The translations under genes were made by a program, and so were the position numbers. A model generated the notes under the pieces. That model worked only from the letters and a program-made list of their open reading frames with translations. It searched no databases and was not told where the DNA came from. A DNA stretch of 64,000 nt from Tunturiibacter gelidiferens (GTDB taxonomy: Bacteria > Acidobacteriota > Terriglobia > Terriglobales > Acidobacteriaceae). The stretch covers positions 115,475-179,474 of the forward strand of contig NZ_JACHEB010000014.1 of NCBI RefSeq assembly GCF_014201335.1, read 5' to 3'. Below, piece by piece: positions 17,638-27,015 of the stretch (position 1 is its first letter; each line of letters starts with the position of its first letter).

Positions 17638-19854
17638 ATGAATCGCACACTTTTACCAGGCAGGCCGTATCCTCTCGGCGCGACGGTGACGAGCAAAGGC
17701 ACAAACTTCGCAATTTTTTCAGAGGGCGCGACGAAGGTTGAGCTTTGTTTCTTCGACATGGAAGGCAGACAGGTTGATTCTGTGTATCTGCGTGAGCGGA
17801 CGGCCTATGTGTGGCATGGCCTTGTTCGCAATATCAAAGCTGGGCAGCTCTACGGCTATCGGATCGATGGGGCGTGGGAGCCGGAGAAGGGTCATCGCTT
17901 CAATGCACATAAGTTGCTGGTGGATCCATACGCGAAAGCACTGTGGGGAAATGTTGATTGGCAGAAGCCAATCTTTGGGCATGATGCGGCCTCCGGGGAC
18001 GATCTGAAGATGGATGAGAACGATAGTGCGGATGGCGTGCCGAAGAGCGTTGTGGTCGACAGCCAGTTTGACTGGGGTGATGACCGTTGCCCCGAGACTC
18101 CACTGGCTGACTCTGTGATCTACGAGATGCATGTGAAGGGCTTCAGTATCCGGAATCCTGCGGTTCCGGAGGAGCTTCGTGGCACCTATGCGGGCCTCGC
18201 GTGTGAGACAAGCATCGATTATCTGAAGAAGCTTGGAGTGACTGCGGTTGAACTTATGCCGATTCATCACTTCATCGACGAGCGACGCCTTGTCGGCGAC
18301 GGGTTGGTGAACTACTGGGGCTACAACACGCTGGGGTATTTTGCCCCGATGGCCCGTTACAGCTCCTGCGGAGATATCGGCGGCCAGGTGAATGAGTTCA
18401 AGCGAATGGTGAAGGCACTTCACGCGGCGGGAATCGAGGTCATCCTCGACGTGGTTTACAACCACACGTGTGAGGGCGATCAGCTTGGCCCGACGCTGTG
18501 CTGGAGAGGAGTTTGTAACACTACTTATTACAGAGTCAGAGAGGACAATCCTCGCTATTACGTCGACTACACAGGCACAGGCAATACGTTGAACGTGCGT
18601 CTTCCACAGGTGTTGAAGATGCTGATGGACTCGCTGCGCTACTGGGTTACCGAGATGCATGTCGATGGCTTTCGCTTTGATCTGGCCGCGACGCTTGCTC
18701 GGGAGCTTCATGATGTCAGCCGATTGTCGTCGTTCTTCGACACGATTCACCAGGACCCTACGCTTGCAGACGTGAAGCTGATCGCCGAGCCGTGGGATGT
18801 TGGTGAAGGGGGCTATCAGGTGGGGCAGTTTCCTGTTCTATGGGCGGAGTGGAATGGACAGTATCGCGACACTGTCCGGCGCTTTTGGAAGGGGGACGGG
18901 GGACAGTTGTCCGCTCTTGCAAATCGTCTGACGGGATCGAGCGATCTCTACCAAGACGACGGGCGCAAGCCTTATGCGAGCATCAATTTTGTCACGGCGC
19001 ATGATGGCTTTACGCTGTGTGACCTGGTTAGCTACAACCAGAAGCACAATGAGGCCAACGGCGAAGACAACAGGGATGGCTCGGACAGCAACGATTCGTG
19101 GAACATGGGAGCAGAAGGGCCGACTGACGATGCAAAGATCAACCTTCTGCGAGAGAGACAGACGCGAAATTTTCTGACGACGCTGATGCTGTCCCAGGGA
19201 GTGCCGATGTTGAGTGGCGGCGATGAGATAGCGCGGTCTCAACGAGGCAATAACAACTGCTACTGCCAAGATAACGAGCTTACGTGGCACGACTGGAATC
19301 TGGATGAACCTCGTAAGCGAGTGCTGGATTTTACGAGTCAGTTGATTCACTTTCGCCTCGCTCATCCGAATCTGCACCGGCGGAAGTTTTTTCAGGATCG
19401 CGAGATTCGCAGGAAGGGTGAGGATATCGTGATCAAGGATGTTGCCTGGTTTAATACCGATGGCAAGCAGGTTTCGGACGAGGCCTGGAATACGGAGTGG
19501 AACCGCTCAGTGGCTGTTCTACTAAACGGCCGGACACTGCAGGTGACCGACGAGGAGGGCAGGCGTGTCATCGACGACAGCTTTTTTCTGGTCGTCAATG
19601 CGGCCGAGGGCGGAGTTGAGTATGTGCTGCCCGCGTCGCCTTCGGGAAAACCGTGGTGTCAGGTGATTGATACTGAGAACATCGAGAGTCCCTTTACTTG
19701 CGCGGAGATTGACGGAAAGATCATTGTTGGCGGCCGGGCATTGAAGCTGTTCAGCGATGGGGCAGTTTCATCGATCAGCGGGTCGTCGGAGTCGGCTTCT
19801 TCGGTTTTTTCGCCGCCGGCTTTGCCTTCGAAGCAGGGGTCGGTGCTGGTTTAG
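17638..19854 (+). CDS. glgX: glycogen debranching enzyme (isoamylase type)
   Basis: Hydrolyses alpha-1,6 branch linkages in glycogen or limit dextrins; cytoplasmic. 738 aa. An N-terminal CBM48 (about 10-100, GRPYPLGATVTSKGTNFAIFSE) is followed by a GH13_11 barrel. Catalytic residues: nucleophile D348 (DGFRFDLA), acid/base E384 (IAEPWDVG) and transition-state D456 (VTAHDGFT). GGDEIARSQRGNNNCYCQDNE and the C-terminal beta domain are typical of GlgX/TreX. ATG 17638 has AGAGAGTAAGAG upstream. The last 80 bases overlap the 3' end of the convergent GH13 gene. Confidence 0.95.
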   Translation: MNRTLLPGRPYPLGATVTSKGTNFAIFSEGATKVELCFFDMEGRQVDSVYLRERTAYVWHGLVRNIKAGQLYGYRIDGAWEPEKGHRFNAHKLLVDPYAKALWGNVDWQKPIFGHDAASGDDLKMDENDSADGVPKSVVVDSQFDWGDDRCPETPLADSVIYEMHVKGFSIRNPAVPEELRGTYAGLACETSIDYLKKLGVTAVELMPIHHFIDERRLVGDGLVNYWGYNTLGYFAPMARYSSCGDIGGQVNEFKRMVKALHAAGIEVILDVVYNHTCEGDQLGPTLCWRGVCNTTYYRVREDNPRYYVDYTGTGNTLNVRLPQVLKMLMDSLRYWVTEMHVDGFRFDLAATLARELHDVSRLSSFFDTIHQDPTLADVKLIAEPWDVGEGGYQVGQFPVLWAEWNGQYRDTVRRFWKGDGGQLSALANRLTGSSDLYQDDGRKPYASINFVTAHDGFTLCDLVSYNQKHNEANGEDNRDGSDSNDSWNMGAEGPTDDAKINLLRERQTRNFLTTLMLSQGVPMLSGGDEIARSQRGNNNCYCQDNELTWHDWNLDEPRKRVLDFTSQLIHFRLAHPNLHRRKFFQDREIRRKGEDIVIKDVAWFNTDGKQVSDEAWNTEWNRSVAVLLNGRTLQVTDEEGRRVIDDSFFLVVNAAEGGVEYVLPASPSGKPWCQVIDTENIESPFTCAEIDGKIIVGGRALKLFSDGAVSSISGSSESASSVFSPPALPSKQGSVLV

Positions 19855-22800
19855 AATCGCTGGCGACTTGCGTCGCGGCCACTTTGAGTTGTTCGGGCTG
19901 GAGATAGAGATCCAGATTGTACCCGGCTGTCTGGGCTGATTTGCAGGATTCCAAGACGGCTGCTTCGAGCGTCTTGATCGAGTCGGGGCTGACCGGGGAC
20001 TGCTGCGCGAGGTTGATGAGCGCGGGAAGCTGAAGCCAGCCTAATAGCTCTTCGAACCCCTCTTTGTTGAAGTAAGTGATGCCGGAGGACTCGTTGACTC
20101 CTGCGAGCCAGCGAACGTCTGGGTCGGACCAGAACTGTTCGGACCTGGTAGCTGTTGGAGACGTGTTGGTGTGAGCCAGGAGGATTCGTACGCGAGCAGC
20201 GGCACGCCAGGTGTTTTCTCCCTCCATTCCGATGGCCGTGAATGTCTCTGATAGTGCTGAGCGCAACTGGAGCTTGTCGAAGAGAGCTGCCTGATCGTCC
20301 TGACGCGGGAGGCTGTGGAGAGTGATCCAGGCCAGAACAGGCGCCCAGATTTGCTCTGTCGGAATGGCCGTTTTGGCGCCGGGGAGGAAACGGCTTGCGG
20401 CTGGCGGCAAGGTGATGGAAAGACTTTGAGTCATCGAGATGAGATGAAGGGCCGCCTTCGTCATGGACTCGCATAGGTCTTTGTAGGTTGGAGTTCGAAT
20501 CGGCTCGATGGAGGTGTTCGATTGTGTCGTGTCTTCTTCTGCAGGTAGATTCTGGAGCACCTTTTCGAAGAAGCGTTGACTGGATTTCACGAATGGCTGC
20601 AGTCGAGGATGGAGTGGGAGTTGTTCAGAAGGAGCGATGGTGGCCTCTCCTGCGGCGGTTGGCTGGGGCGCCTTTGTTATGGGGGCTGTCGTTGCAGGCT
20701 TGTCGTTGCTGTTCGACGCGGCGACTTTTGTTGTGGTGGACGCGGCTCCTTTGTTTGCAAGCTCAGAGGCTACACTTGTGAATGCACGAATGTGATTCTC
20801 GCTGAGAGCCTGGCGGAAAGCTTCATGCAGGGGGCGCAGGCGAAGTTTGGAGAGCGCCTCTTCTACGCTGTAGACGCCGGCTCCGTTGAGTGCGTCGAAG
20901 AGCTGATCCCAGGGTTGATCGACGGTGGCTCGAAGTTCTCGCCAGTTGAGCAGGACTGCATATTGGTAGCCGCGCAGGTCGATGGAGAGGCCAGTGTGGT
21001 GGAGATCGGTGCTGCGGCAGAGATACTCGAGACCGTGTGCGGTATCGCGGTAGGCGAAGAAGGTGAAGTAGTTGTAGGGGAGATCGAGTCCTTCGGCGAG
21101 ACTTCTCTGGCGGAGGTGGCCGGTTGCTTTGTCGATGGAGGCCGCGGAGAAGTGAATGGTGCCGTGTGTGCTGCCGTAGCTGTTGTTGTAAAGGATGATC
21201 GCGCGCTCGCCGTGGGCGCGATTGGAATAGGCGAAGACATTTTCGTCGACGCTGCCGAAGTCGGTCCAGAAGTCGTAGAGGACGAAGTTAGTGCTTTCGG
21301 CGAAGAGACGGCGGTTTTTGAGGAGAGGTGCGATCTCGTGTTGGTGGCGGGCGACGAGATTTTCGTTGGGCCACTCTTCCATTTTGGCTTGCTTGAACTC
21401 CATGCCGTAACGCTCGGTGTAGCCTTCGATCTGACCGTGTCCGAACATGGGCAGGCCTGGGAGCGTGGCCAGCAGAGTGCAGACGCCGAAGTATTTGTCT
21501 CCGGTGCCGAACTGGTCGATGGCGGTGCGCTCGTCGGGATTGCTCATGAAGCTGACATAGCGCTTGAGGATGTCGGGGTCGAACTCGATGGTCTTTTTTA
21601 AGTAGGAACGGTATTTGGCGTTCTCTTCGTCGCGCAGCATGTTCATGAAGGCGCTGTTGTAGACGCGATGCATGCCGAGGGTGCGGACGAAGTAGCCTTC
21701 GAGGAGCCAGAAAGCTTCGGCGAGGAGGAGGGTGCCGGGGACTTCGGCGGCGACACGGTCGACTACCTCGCGCCAGAACTCGTGGGGCATGAGTGCGTCG
21801 AACTCTTCTTGGGGCATGGCGTTTTCGGCGCGCGAGGGGATGGAGCCGCCGGTGCCGGGAAGAGGGAACCACAGGCGCTGGACGTGGCGTTTGGCGAGGA
21901 CCATGGCGGCGTCGAAGCGAATGATGGGGAAGAGGCGGGCGACGTGGAGGATGACCTGGATGACGTGCTCGCGGACGGCTGCTTTGGAGTAGTCGAGCTG
22001 CGCGGTGTCGTTCCAGGCGAACGTGGTGCCGTCGTTGCCGTGGTACATGTAGCGGGTGGCTCCGTCGCGATGGTGGCGGAGGCGGAAGACGACGGCGGCG
22101 TCGGATTGGTCGTAGTAGTGGTCTTCGATTTTGATCTCGACGCGGCTGTCGGTAGAGAGATCGGGGCCTTCGAAGCGATAGACGGGGAAGGGACTCTCCC
22201 AGCGGTAGAGGAACCAGTCGGGATTTTCGATGACCCAGTTGGAGTCGATTCCCATGTGGTTGGGGACCATGTCGCTGGCGAGGCGGATGCCTGCGCGGGC
22301 GGCGCGGTCGCGGAGGTTTTCGTAGGCGTAGTTGCCGCCTAGGTCTTCGGCGATTTGATACTCCTTGAGGGAGTAGGCGGAGGCTACGGCGTCGTGGTGG
22401 CCGCGCAGGCGCTTGATGGTGCGGGAGGCGACGCTGCGCTCCCATAGGCCGATGAGCCATAGGCCGGTGATGCCGCGGTCGGCGAGGAGGTGCAACTCTT
22501 CGTCGGGGATCTGGTCGAGACGGTGGATGTGGCGGAGATGTTTTTTGGAGAGCTGCTCGAGCCAGACATAGGTGCTCTTGGCCATGAGGACGACGGTGGG
22601 CATCCAGGCCTGGTCGGCGCTGAAGGCTTCGTATTCGTTGAGGGGTGCCTGATAGTCGTGGCCGTAGCGGCGTTGCCTAGTGCCGTCGGGGCCGGTGATG
22701 TACTGGTCTTCGAAGCCGATGTACTCGTCGCCGACGAAGCCTTCGCCTCCGCGACCGGGTGCACCGTGGCGGAACTGGTCTGGGCCGGGTGGATGGAAGC

Positions 22801-23560
22801 GAAGCCAGATGGCGAGATCCTCTTCGCGGAGGACATCGATGGCTAGGAGGACGCGACGGAGATCGTCGCCAAGGTATTTGGGCCAGTGCTCGCGGATGTA
22901 GTCGAGCTGGCCGGTGAGGGAATCGGGTGATGCGAGCAGGGGAGCGCGGAGAGCGTCGAGGAGGGTTCCGACTTCGGGGGCGATGGGCGGGCGGGTGACG
23001 AAGTAGTCGGGGAAGGCAGCGGTGACGGTTTGATAGATTGTCTGCTGCTTGAGCGGGGTGTCTTCGAAGAGCTCGCGGAAGGGGGAGAAGGCGGGGTTGA
23101 TGTTGGCGAGCCAGAGCAGAAGGAGTTCTTCGAGGGCGGCTTCGCGGTTTGGCTGGCCGTCGGTCGTGCCGTTGAGCCATTCGGCGGCGGTGAGTTCGCC
23201 GCGATGGACGGATACGTTGGGAAACTGCTCGGTGAATTTGAGGAGGAGGCGCTGGATGTCTTCGGGTTTTGCGTGGCCGGTGAACCAGCGTACCGCGTCG
23301 GCGAAGACTTTTGGATCGATCTCCTTGCGATAACGGGCGATCATCGCATGATTCAGTTCGTCGATGAGGCCCATGGCGAAAAGTGCGCCAGCGTTGACGA
23401 CTCCCGGCTGGCCAGACTGCTGTTTGCGCAGATCTTCGAGCTGTTTGGCCAGATTTCGGCTTGCAGCGACGTTGCCGAAGACGATGTTGCCTGTGTAGCT
23501 GAAGAGCAGATCGTCAAGGTCCAGTTTTTTTCGCAGATCGCCGGAGATATGGAATTCCAT
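19775..23560 (-). CDS. very large GH13-family alpha-amylase-like protein
   Basis: 1261 aa. An N-terminal helical domain of about 330 residues without recognised family precedes a GH13 barrel (about 335-850). Motifs: MVPNHMGID (region I), IIRFDAAMVLAKRH (region II, nucleophile Asp), LLLAEAFW (region III, Glu) and SFMSNPDERTA (region IV, where the usual His before Asp is Pro). The C-terminal 300 residues are helical and end in an Ala/Pro/Lys tail (KPAPTPASKAKPAAKKPKK) encoded opposite the glgX end. No signal peptide, so cytoplasmic; together with glgX it suggests alpha-glucan turnover. Reaction (hydrolysis or transglycosylation) is not readable. Confidence 0.82.
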   Translation of the reverse strand: MEFHISGDLRKKLDLDDLLFSYTGNIVFGNVAASRNLAKQLEDLRKQQSGQPGVVNAGALFAMGLIDELNHAMIARYRKEIDPKVFADAVRWFTGHAKPEDIQRLLLKFTEQFPNVSVHRGELTAAEWLNGTTDGQPNREAALEELLLLWLANINPAFSPFRELFEDTPLKQQTIYQTVTAAFPDYFVTRPPIAPEVGTLLDALRAPLLASPDSLTGQLDYIREHWPKYLGDDLRRVLLAIDVLREEDLAIWLRFHPPGPDQFRHGAPGRGGEGFVGDEYIGFEDQYITGPDGTRQRRYGHDYQAPLNEYEAFSADQAWMPTVVLMAKSTYVWLEQLSKKHLRHIHRLDQIPDEELHLLADRGITGLWLIGLWERSVASRTIKRLRGHHDAVASAYSLKEYQIAEDLGGNYAYENLRDRAARAGIRLASDMVPNHMGIDSNWVIENPDWFLYRWESPFPVYRFEGPDLSTDSRVEIKIEDHYYDQSDAAVVFRLRHHRDGATRYMYHGNDGTTFAWNDTAQLDYSKAAVREHVIQVILHVARLFPIIRFDAAMVLAKRHVQRLWFPLPGTGGSIPSRAENAMPQEEFDALMPHEFWREVVDRVAAEVPGTLLLAEAFWLLEGYFVRTLGMHRVYNSAFMNMLRDEENAKYRSYLKKTIEFDPDILKRYVSFMSNPDERTAIDQFGTGDKYFGVCTLLATLPGLPMFGHGQIEGYTERYGMEFKQAKMEEWPNENLVARHQHEIAPLLKNRRLFAESTNFVLYDFWTDFGSVDENVFAYSNRAHGERAIILYNNSYGSTHGTIHFSAASIDKATGHLRQRSLAEGLDLPYNYFTFFAYRDTAHGLEYLCRSTDLHHTGLSIDLRGYQYAVLLNWRELRATVDQPWDQLFDALNGAGVYSVEEALSKLRLRPLHEAFRQALSENHIRAFTSVASELANKGAASTTTKVAASNSNDKPATTAPITKAPQPTAAGEATIAPSEQLPLHPRLQPFVKSSQRFFEKVLQNLPAEEDTTQSNTSIEPIRTPTYKDLCESMTKAALHLISMTQSLSITLPPAASRFLPGAKTAIPTEQIWAPVLAWITLHSLPRQDDQAALFDKLQLRSALSETFTAIGMEGENTWRAAARVRILLAHTNTSPTATRSEQFWSDPDVRWLAGVNESSGITYFNKEGFEELLGWLQLPALINLAQQSPVSPDSIKTLEAAVLESCKSAQTAGYNLDLYLQPEQLKVAATQVASDSKPAPTPASKAKPAAKKPKKPTPTTR

Positions 23561-23843
23561 GCAGGGTTCCTCGTGCAGGTGGTGCCTTGGTCGCGAACCA
23601 ATCCTAATGGATTAGTTTTGTGGTGTTTAGAGTCGGCGGCCGCAAAGATTGGCCTACATCGTCGGAAGCCAACTGCGACGAAATGGATGCCTCGTGAACC
23701 GCTTGGAATAAGGATGACAGCCTTCGGCGCGTGTCGCAACCGGCACACTTCGCCGGCACAGGATTCAGTGTCCACGATGATACGCGCTGGACATGTCAGC
23801 TTGAAGAACACCTGTCAAAGCTGGAAGGAATTTGGGGGTGGAG

Positions 23844-24725
23844 TCAGCTTTCCTGCAGCTTGCAGAACCAGCCCAGCTCCGCGGCGTGCGCGAAGTACTC
23901 CTGAATCTTCGCTGCCTGATCTTCGGGGGAGAGGGCGCTTCCGGTGAAAGCGATTTCTAGTGCTTCGCCGAGGAGAGCACCGCCCTGAAGGGCAGAGAGG
24001 AGGCGGAAGGCTTCCTGGTCTATTCGCCGGTAGTAGACGGAGTTGTCGTAGCGATGGACTGCGAGGTGGATCTGAGAGCGGCGCATTGCGGGAAGGCTGA
24101 TTCGCTTGGGCTGTTTGCGCTCGGTGACGGCGTTGCTCATGATGTCGCTGGGTGCGGTCTGGCGGTGCACGGCGAGGACGAGTTCGTCGACGGGGTAGCG
24201 GAGGTCGAGCAGTTGCAAGTGAGGTTGCAGGTGGAGTTTCGACGCCCCACCGAGGTCGCCGAAGTCGGCGGCAGTGAGGGGCGGCAGGTCGGCTCCGTCG
24301 AAGGCCTCGACGTAAGCCCATTCGAGGCGGGCGACGTCGAGGAGGAGTTTGTGGCGGCGGGGAGACAACTCGGGGTGCGCTTCGAGCCACTTTGGCAGCT
24401 TTGAGCCGAGATTGCGAAGGGTGAATGAGGTGGATGGGTTTTCGCGAAGATAGGCGAGAACCATAGCGTCAAACTTCTTCGCTCCGAGGACGGCGCCGAC
24501 GGCGGGAAAGTCTTCCGAGACTGCTCCGATGACGCGGAACCAATATTGCCGGTTGTAGATTTCGAGGCGGTCGAAGGAGGAGAGGCGGTCGTTGGGCTTG
24601 ATGTAGCTGTTGGCGAGTTCCTGGGTCGAGCGCCCATCTGACGCTTTCAACTGCATTTGAAAGTCGGGCGTGAGGGGGCGCGTCACGTCTTCGGCCATGC
24701 GACGTTGCAATTCGAGGAGGTTCAC
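23844..24725 (-). CDS. bufC: BufC/HvfC-type partner protein (DUF2063)
   Basis: 293 aa. The N-terminal DUF2063 domain is recognisable (LLELQRRMAEDV, then SFDRLEIYNRQYWFRVIGAVSEDFPAVGAVLG), and the C-terminal half carries a winged-helix-like recognition region (FRLLSALQGGALLGEALEIAF). In bufferin-type RiPP pathways this family recruits the precursor leader to the DUF692 enzyme. The start codon overlaps the bufB stop by 4 bases, so the two are translationally coupled. Cytoplasmic. Confidence 0.9.
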   Translation of the reverse strand: MNLLELQRRMAEDVTRPLTPDFQMQLKASDGRSTQELANSYIKPNDRLSSFDRLEIYNRQYWFRVIGAVSEDFPAVGAVLGAKKFDAMVLAYLRENPSTSFTLRNLGSKLPKWLEAHPELSPRRHKLLLDVARLEWAYVEAFDGADLPPLTAADFGDLGGASKLHLQPHLQLLDLRYPVDELVLAVHRQTAPSDIMSNAVTERKQPKRISLPAMRRSQIHLAVHRYDNSVYYRRIDQEAFRLLSALQGGALLGEALEIAFTGSALSPEDQAAKIQEYFAHAAELGWFCKLQES

Positions 24726-25609
24726 TGGTGGACAACCTCTCTCAGGTCCGCTGCTGTCTCGTTCAAGGGAAGCGGTTCAGCCGGCGTGAGATATTGCGTC
24801 GCTTTGAGGGCTTCTGAGTGAACTTCGTCGAAGGAGGGGATGTTGTCGTCCCATTCGAGGAGGGTTGCAGTAGGGCCGACGCGTTCGATGGCTCGGGCGT
24901 AGAGGTGCCAGACGGGATCGAGTACGGGGTGGTCGTGGGTGTCGAGGATGTACTTCTCGAACTTCGAGTGGCCAGCGATGTGAATTTGCGCGACGCGCTC
25001 GGCGGGAACGCTGTTGACGTAGTCGAAGGGGTTGAAGCCGTGATTCTGGGACGAGACGTAAATATTGTTGACGTCGAGCAGGATGCCGCAGTCGGCGGCT
25101 TCAACGACTTCATTGAGGAATTCCCACTCGGTCATCTGAGACTCGTGGAATTCGGCGTAGCTGCTGACGTTCTCGACCGCGATGGGGATCTCGAGGTAGT
25201 CCTGGACCTCGCGAATGCGGGCCGCTGTAGCCTTCACGGCTTCGAAGGTGTACGGCATGGGGAGGAGATCGTGGGTGTAACGGCCGTCGACGCTGCCCCA
25301 GCAGAGATGGTCGGAGAGCCATGGGGTTTTGGTGCGACGTGTGAGGGTCTTGAGACGCTTGAGATGTTCGCGGTCTGCGGGCTGGACGGAGCCAAAGTAC
25401 ATCGACACGCCGTGCTGGACGACGCGGTAACGTTCGAGGATCTGGTCGAGGACTTTGAGCGCGCGGCCGCCGTCAACCATGTAGTTCTCGGAGATGATTT
25501 CGAACCAGTCAACGACGGGTTTTTCGGCGAAGATGTGGTCGTAGTGTGGAACGCGAAGGCCGATCCCTACGCCGTAGTCGCTGAATCCGTTGAAGCGGTT
25601 GGCTGGCAT
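24722..25609 (-). CDS. bufB: BufB, DUF692 multinuclear iron oxidative enzyme (MNIO)
   Basis: 295 aa from ATG 25609, with AAGGGGAG five bases upstream; a longer frame to 25666 has no ribosome-binding site. DUF692/MNIO enzymes use two or three iron atoms to modify Cys residues of RiPP precursors (oxazolone/thioamide or thiooxazole). TIM-barrel metal-ligand motifs are visible: VVQHGVSMYFG, SDHLCWGSVDGRYTHDLLPMP, IAVENVSSYAEF, ILLDVNNIYVSSQNHGFNP, QIHIAGH. It lies 78 bases after bufA and overlaps bufC, so it is the maturase of the BufA precursor. Confidence 0.94.
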   Translation of the reverse strand: MPANRFNGFSDYGVGIGLRVPHYDHIFAEKPVVDWFEIISENYMVDGGRALKVLDQILERYRVVQHGVSMYFGSVQPADREHLKRLKTLTRRTKTPWLSDHLCWGSVDGRYTHDLLPMPYTFEAVKATAARIREVQDYLEIPIAVENVSSYAEFHESQMTEWEFLNEVVEAADCGILLDVNNIYVSSQNHGFNPFDYVNSVPAERVAQIHIAGHSKFEKYILDTHDHPVLDPVWHLYARAIERVGPTATLLEWDDNIPSFDEVHSEALKATQYLTPAEPLPLNETAADLREVVHQ

Positions 25610-25687
25610 GACTCCCCTTTTGTTAAAAGATGAAGACAACCTGGAGGCCTGGAAAGAGAAGACCAAGCCTCCAGACAGGGGAGGTGT

Positions 25688-25972
25688 TTAGGCGAGCGAG
25701 GGCTTGGAGCCGTCGGTGGCGCATCCGCCCTTGCCCTTGCAGTCATTCTTGCCGGGGTGCTTGCCGCCGCCCTGGCCTTTACAGTCGTTCTTGCCCTTAC
25801 AGGAGTGCTTCGGAACATCCGGCTTGTCCTGGGCGATGAGAACGCCAGCGTGGGCCGTGGTGGTGGGGGTATTGTTGGCCGGCGCGGTCTGGGCGTTCAT
25901 GCGGACAGCGGTACCGCCCAACAGACCTGCAAACGCAGCGGCCAGAGCGAGAGATTGTGCTGAATTCTTCAT
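25688..25972 (-). CDS. bufA: BufA-type bufferin precursor (copper-binding RiPP)
   Basis: 94 aa from ATG 25972, with AGGAAAGG about ten bases upstream. A Sec signal peptide (residues 1-28, AQSLALAAAFAGLLGGTAV) is followed by a Thr/Asn-rich spacer and a small core: HSCKGKNDCKGQGGG at 56-70 and GKNDCKGKGGCATDG at 74-88. The four Cys (C58, C64, C78, C84) in CKG/KND repeats are the hallmark of bufferins, whose Cys are converted by BufB to copper-binding heterocycles; the product acts in the periplasm. The core is two repeats, each with two Cys, separated by a GKHPG insertion. First gene of bufABC. Confidence 0.9.
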   Translation of the reverse strand: MKNSAQSLALAAAFAGLLGGTAVRMNAQTAPANNTPTTTAHAGVLIAQDKPDVPKHSCKGKNDCKGQGGGKHPGKNDCKGKGGCATDGSKPSLA

Positions 25973-26127
25973 TGAGATGAGCCTTTCCTGGTTGAGCCGC
26001 ACGCGAAAGAACGTGCCGGACGTGGATGATAACTACACAAATCGTAGTAATTGGTTAACGGCGAGGGCCCTGGGTTCGGATTCAATTCGCGGCAAAGATG
26101 ATTCGCCGGATTTTCCTTGCCGCTCCA

Positions 26128-26155
26128 TTCGACTTCGCCAAGACACAAAGGTTAC
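26128..26155 (-). promoter_or_regulatory. ECF sigma promoter of bufABC (GTAACC-N16-GTCGAA)
   Basis: Reading leftwards, GTAACC occupies 26155-26150 and GTCGAA 26133-26128, with exactly 16 bases between. The GTAACC is half of an 11-bp inverted repeat (26147-26157 with 26188-26198). The element matches the GTAACC/CGAA pattern reported for Caulobacter SigF, which controls a bufferin-type locus. The predicted leader before bufA is about 145 bases. Confidence 0.7.
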
Positions 26156-26189
26156 AGGGAGGTGGAACATCGGAAGCCTATCACTGTCT

Positions 26190-26217
26190 GTAACCTTTTG
26201 GCACGGAGCTACTCAAA
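26190..26217 (+). promoter_or_regulatory. ECF sigma promoter of the redoxin gene (GTAACC-N16-CTCAAA)
   Basis: GTAACC at 26190-26195 and CTCAAA at 26212-26217, spacing 16. It lies divergent from the bufA promoter within the same inverted repeat and about 65 bases before the redoxin start. Confidence 0.65.
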
Positions 26218-26282
26218 CCGGAAACGTTGTTCAAATTTGAACAGTACGCGCTGGACCTTGACGTGTTGACTGGGGTTGAAGA

Positions 26283-26861
26283 GTGATCGCAAGGAAATTA
26301 TGGGTGTTGGGTTTAGGGATTCTGATGATTGGTTTTTCGTCGTCAGTGACGGCGGAGGTGCCCGAAATTGGACACAAGGCGCAGCAGTTCAGACTATCGA
26401 CGCCGGATGGTCACCCTTTGAGTCTGTCGGAATTTACTGCGAAGGGAACAGTGGTGTTGGTGGTGCTTCGGGGGTTTCCTGGCTACCAGTGCCCGTACTG
26501 CCAGAAGCAGGTGCACGACTTTCTGGTAAACGGCGATAAGTTTGCGGCGGCTGGGGCGGAGGTGCTTCTGGTCTATCCTGGCCCGCCTGCCGATCTCGAT
26601 CAGCGTGCGAAGGAGTTTCTCGTGAAGGAGAATCCGTTGCCGGCCAATGTTCACCTCGTCATCGATCCCGACTACGCATTTACGAATCGTTATGGGCTGC
26701 GCTGGGACGCGCCGCATGAGACTGCCTATCCTTCAACCTTCCTGATCGACGGCCAGGGCAAGGTTTTCTTTAGGAAGGTCAGCCACGAGCATGGCGATCG
26801 AACGACGGCGGAAGATGTTCTTGGTGAGCTTGAGCGCGACAAGGCTGCTCATTCGCATTAG
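26283..26861 (+). CDS. exported peroxiredoxin/thioredoxin-like redoxin
   Basis: 192 aa from GTG 26283. Residues 1-25 form a signal peptide (WVLGLGILMIGFSSSVTA), so the protein is periplasmic or lipid-anchored. The AhpC/TSA-type thioredoxin fold follows, with the redox motif YQCPYCQKQV (CPYC, near residues 64-67) after GTVVLVVLRGFPG. A second conserved half, PSTFLIDGQGKVFFRKVSHEHGDRTTAEDVL, completes the fold. It shares the divergent promoter region of bufA and probably belongs to the same ECF regulon, perhaps keeping exported Cys-rich peptides or copper-stressed proteins reduced (inference). Confidence 0.88.
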   Translation: MIARKLWVLGLGILMIGFSSSVTAEVPEIGHKAQQFRLSTPDGHPLSLSEFTAKGTVVLVVLRGFPGYQCPYCQKQVHDFLVNGDKFAAAGAEVLLVYPGPPADLDQRAKEFLVKENPLPANVHLVIDPDYAFTNRYGLRWDAPHETAYPSTFLIDGQGKVFFRKVSHEHGDRTTAEDVLGELERDKAAHSH

Positions 26862-26879
26862 TTCAATGTGGCGAGCGGT

Positions 26880-26907
26880 GTAACCAATTCCGTCGCCGCC
26901 ATTCTAA
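26880..26907 (+). promoter_or_regulatory. ECF sigma promoter of doxX-sigma-anti-sigma (GTAACC-N16-TTCTAA)
   Basis: GTAACC at 26880-26885 and TTCTAA at 26902-26907, spacing 16, 19 bases after the redoxin stop and about 108 bases before doxX. Third copy of the motif in 0.8 kb, implying autoregulation of the sigma factor gene. Confidence 0.6.
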
Positions 26908-27015
26908 GTATGTGCAGGTCCCACAGGCTTCTGGCCGAGTCTGCGTCAGTTCGGGGCCTGCGTAAAGACTGCATCGACTGAGTGCGTACACTCATTGGAC
27001 CGGAGAGAAATTGTG

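Noticed and set aside
20576..21601. 341-codon plus-strand frame opposite the GH13 gene
   Set aside because: Val/Glu/Gly-rich mirror of a GC-rich gene; no family motif and GH13 motifs are intact on the other strand.
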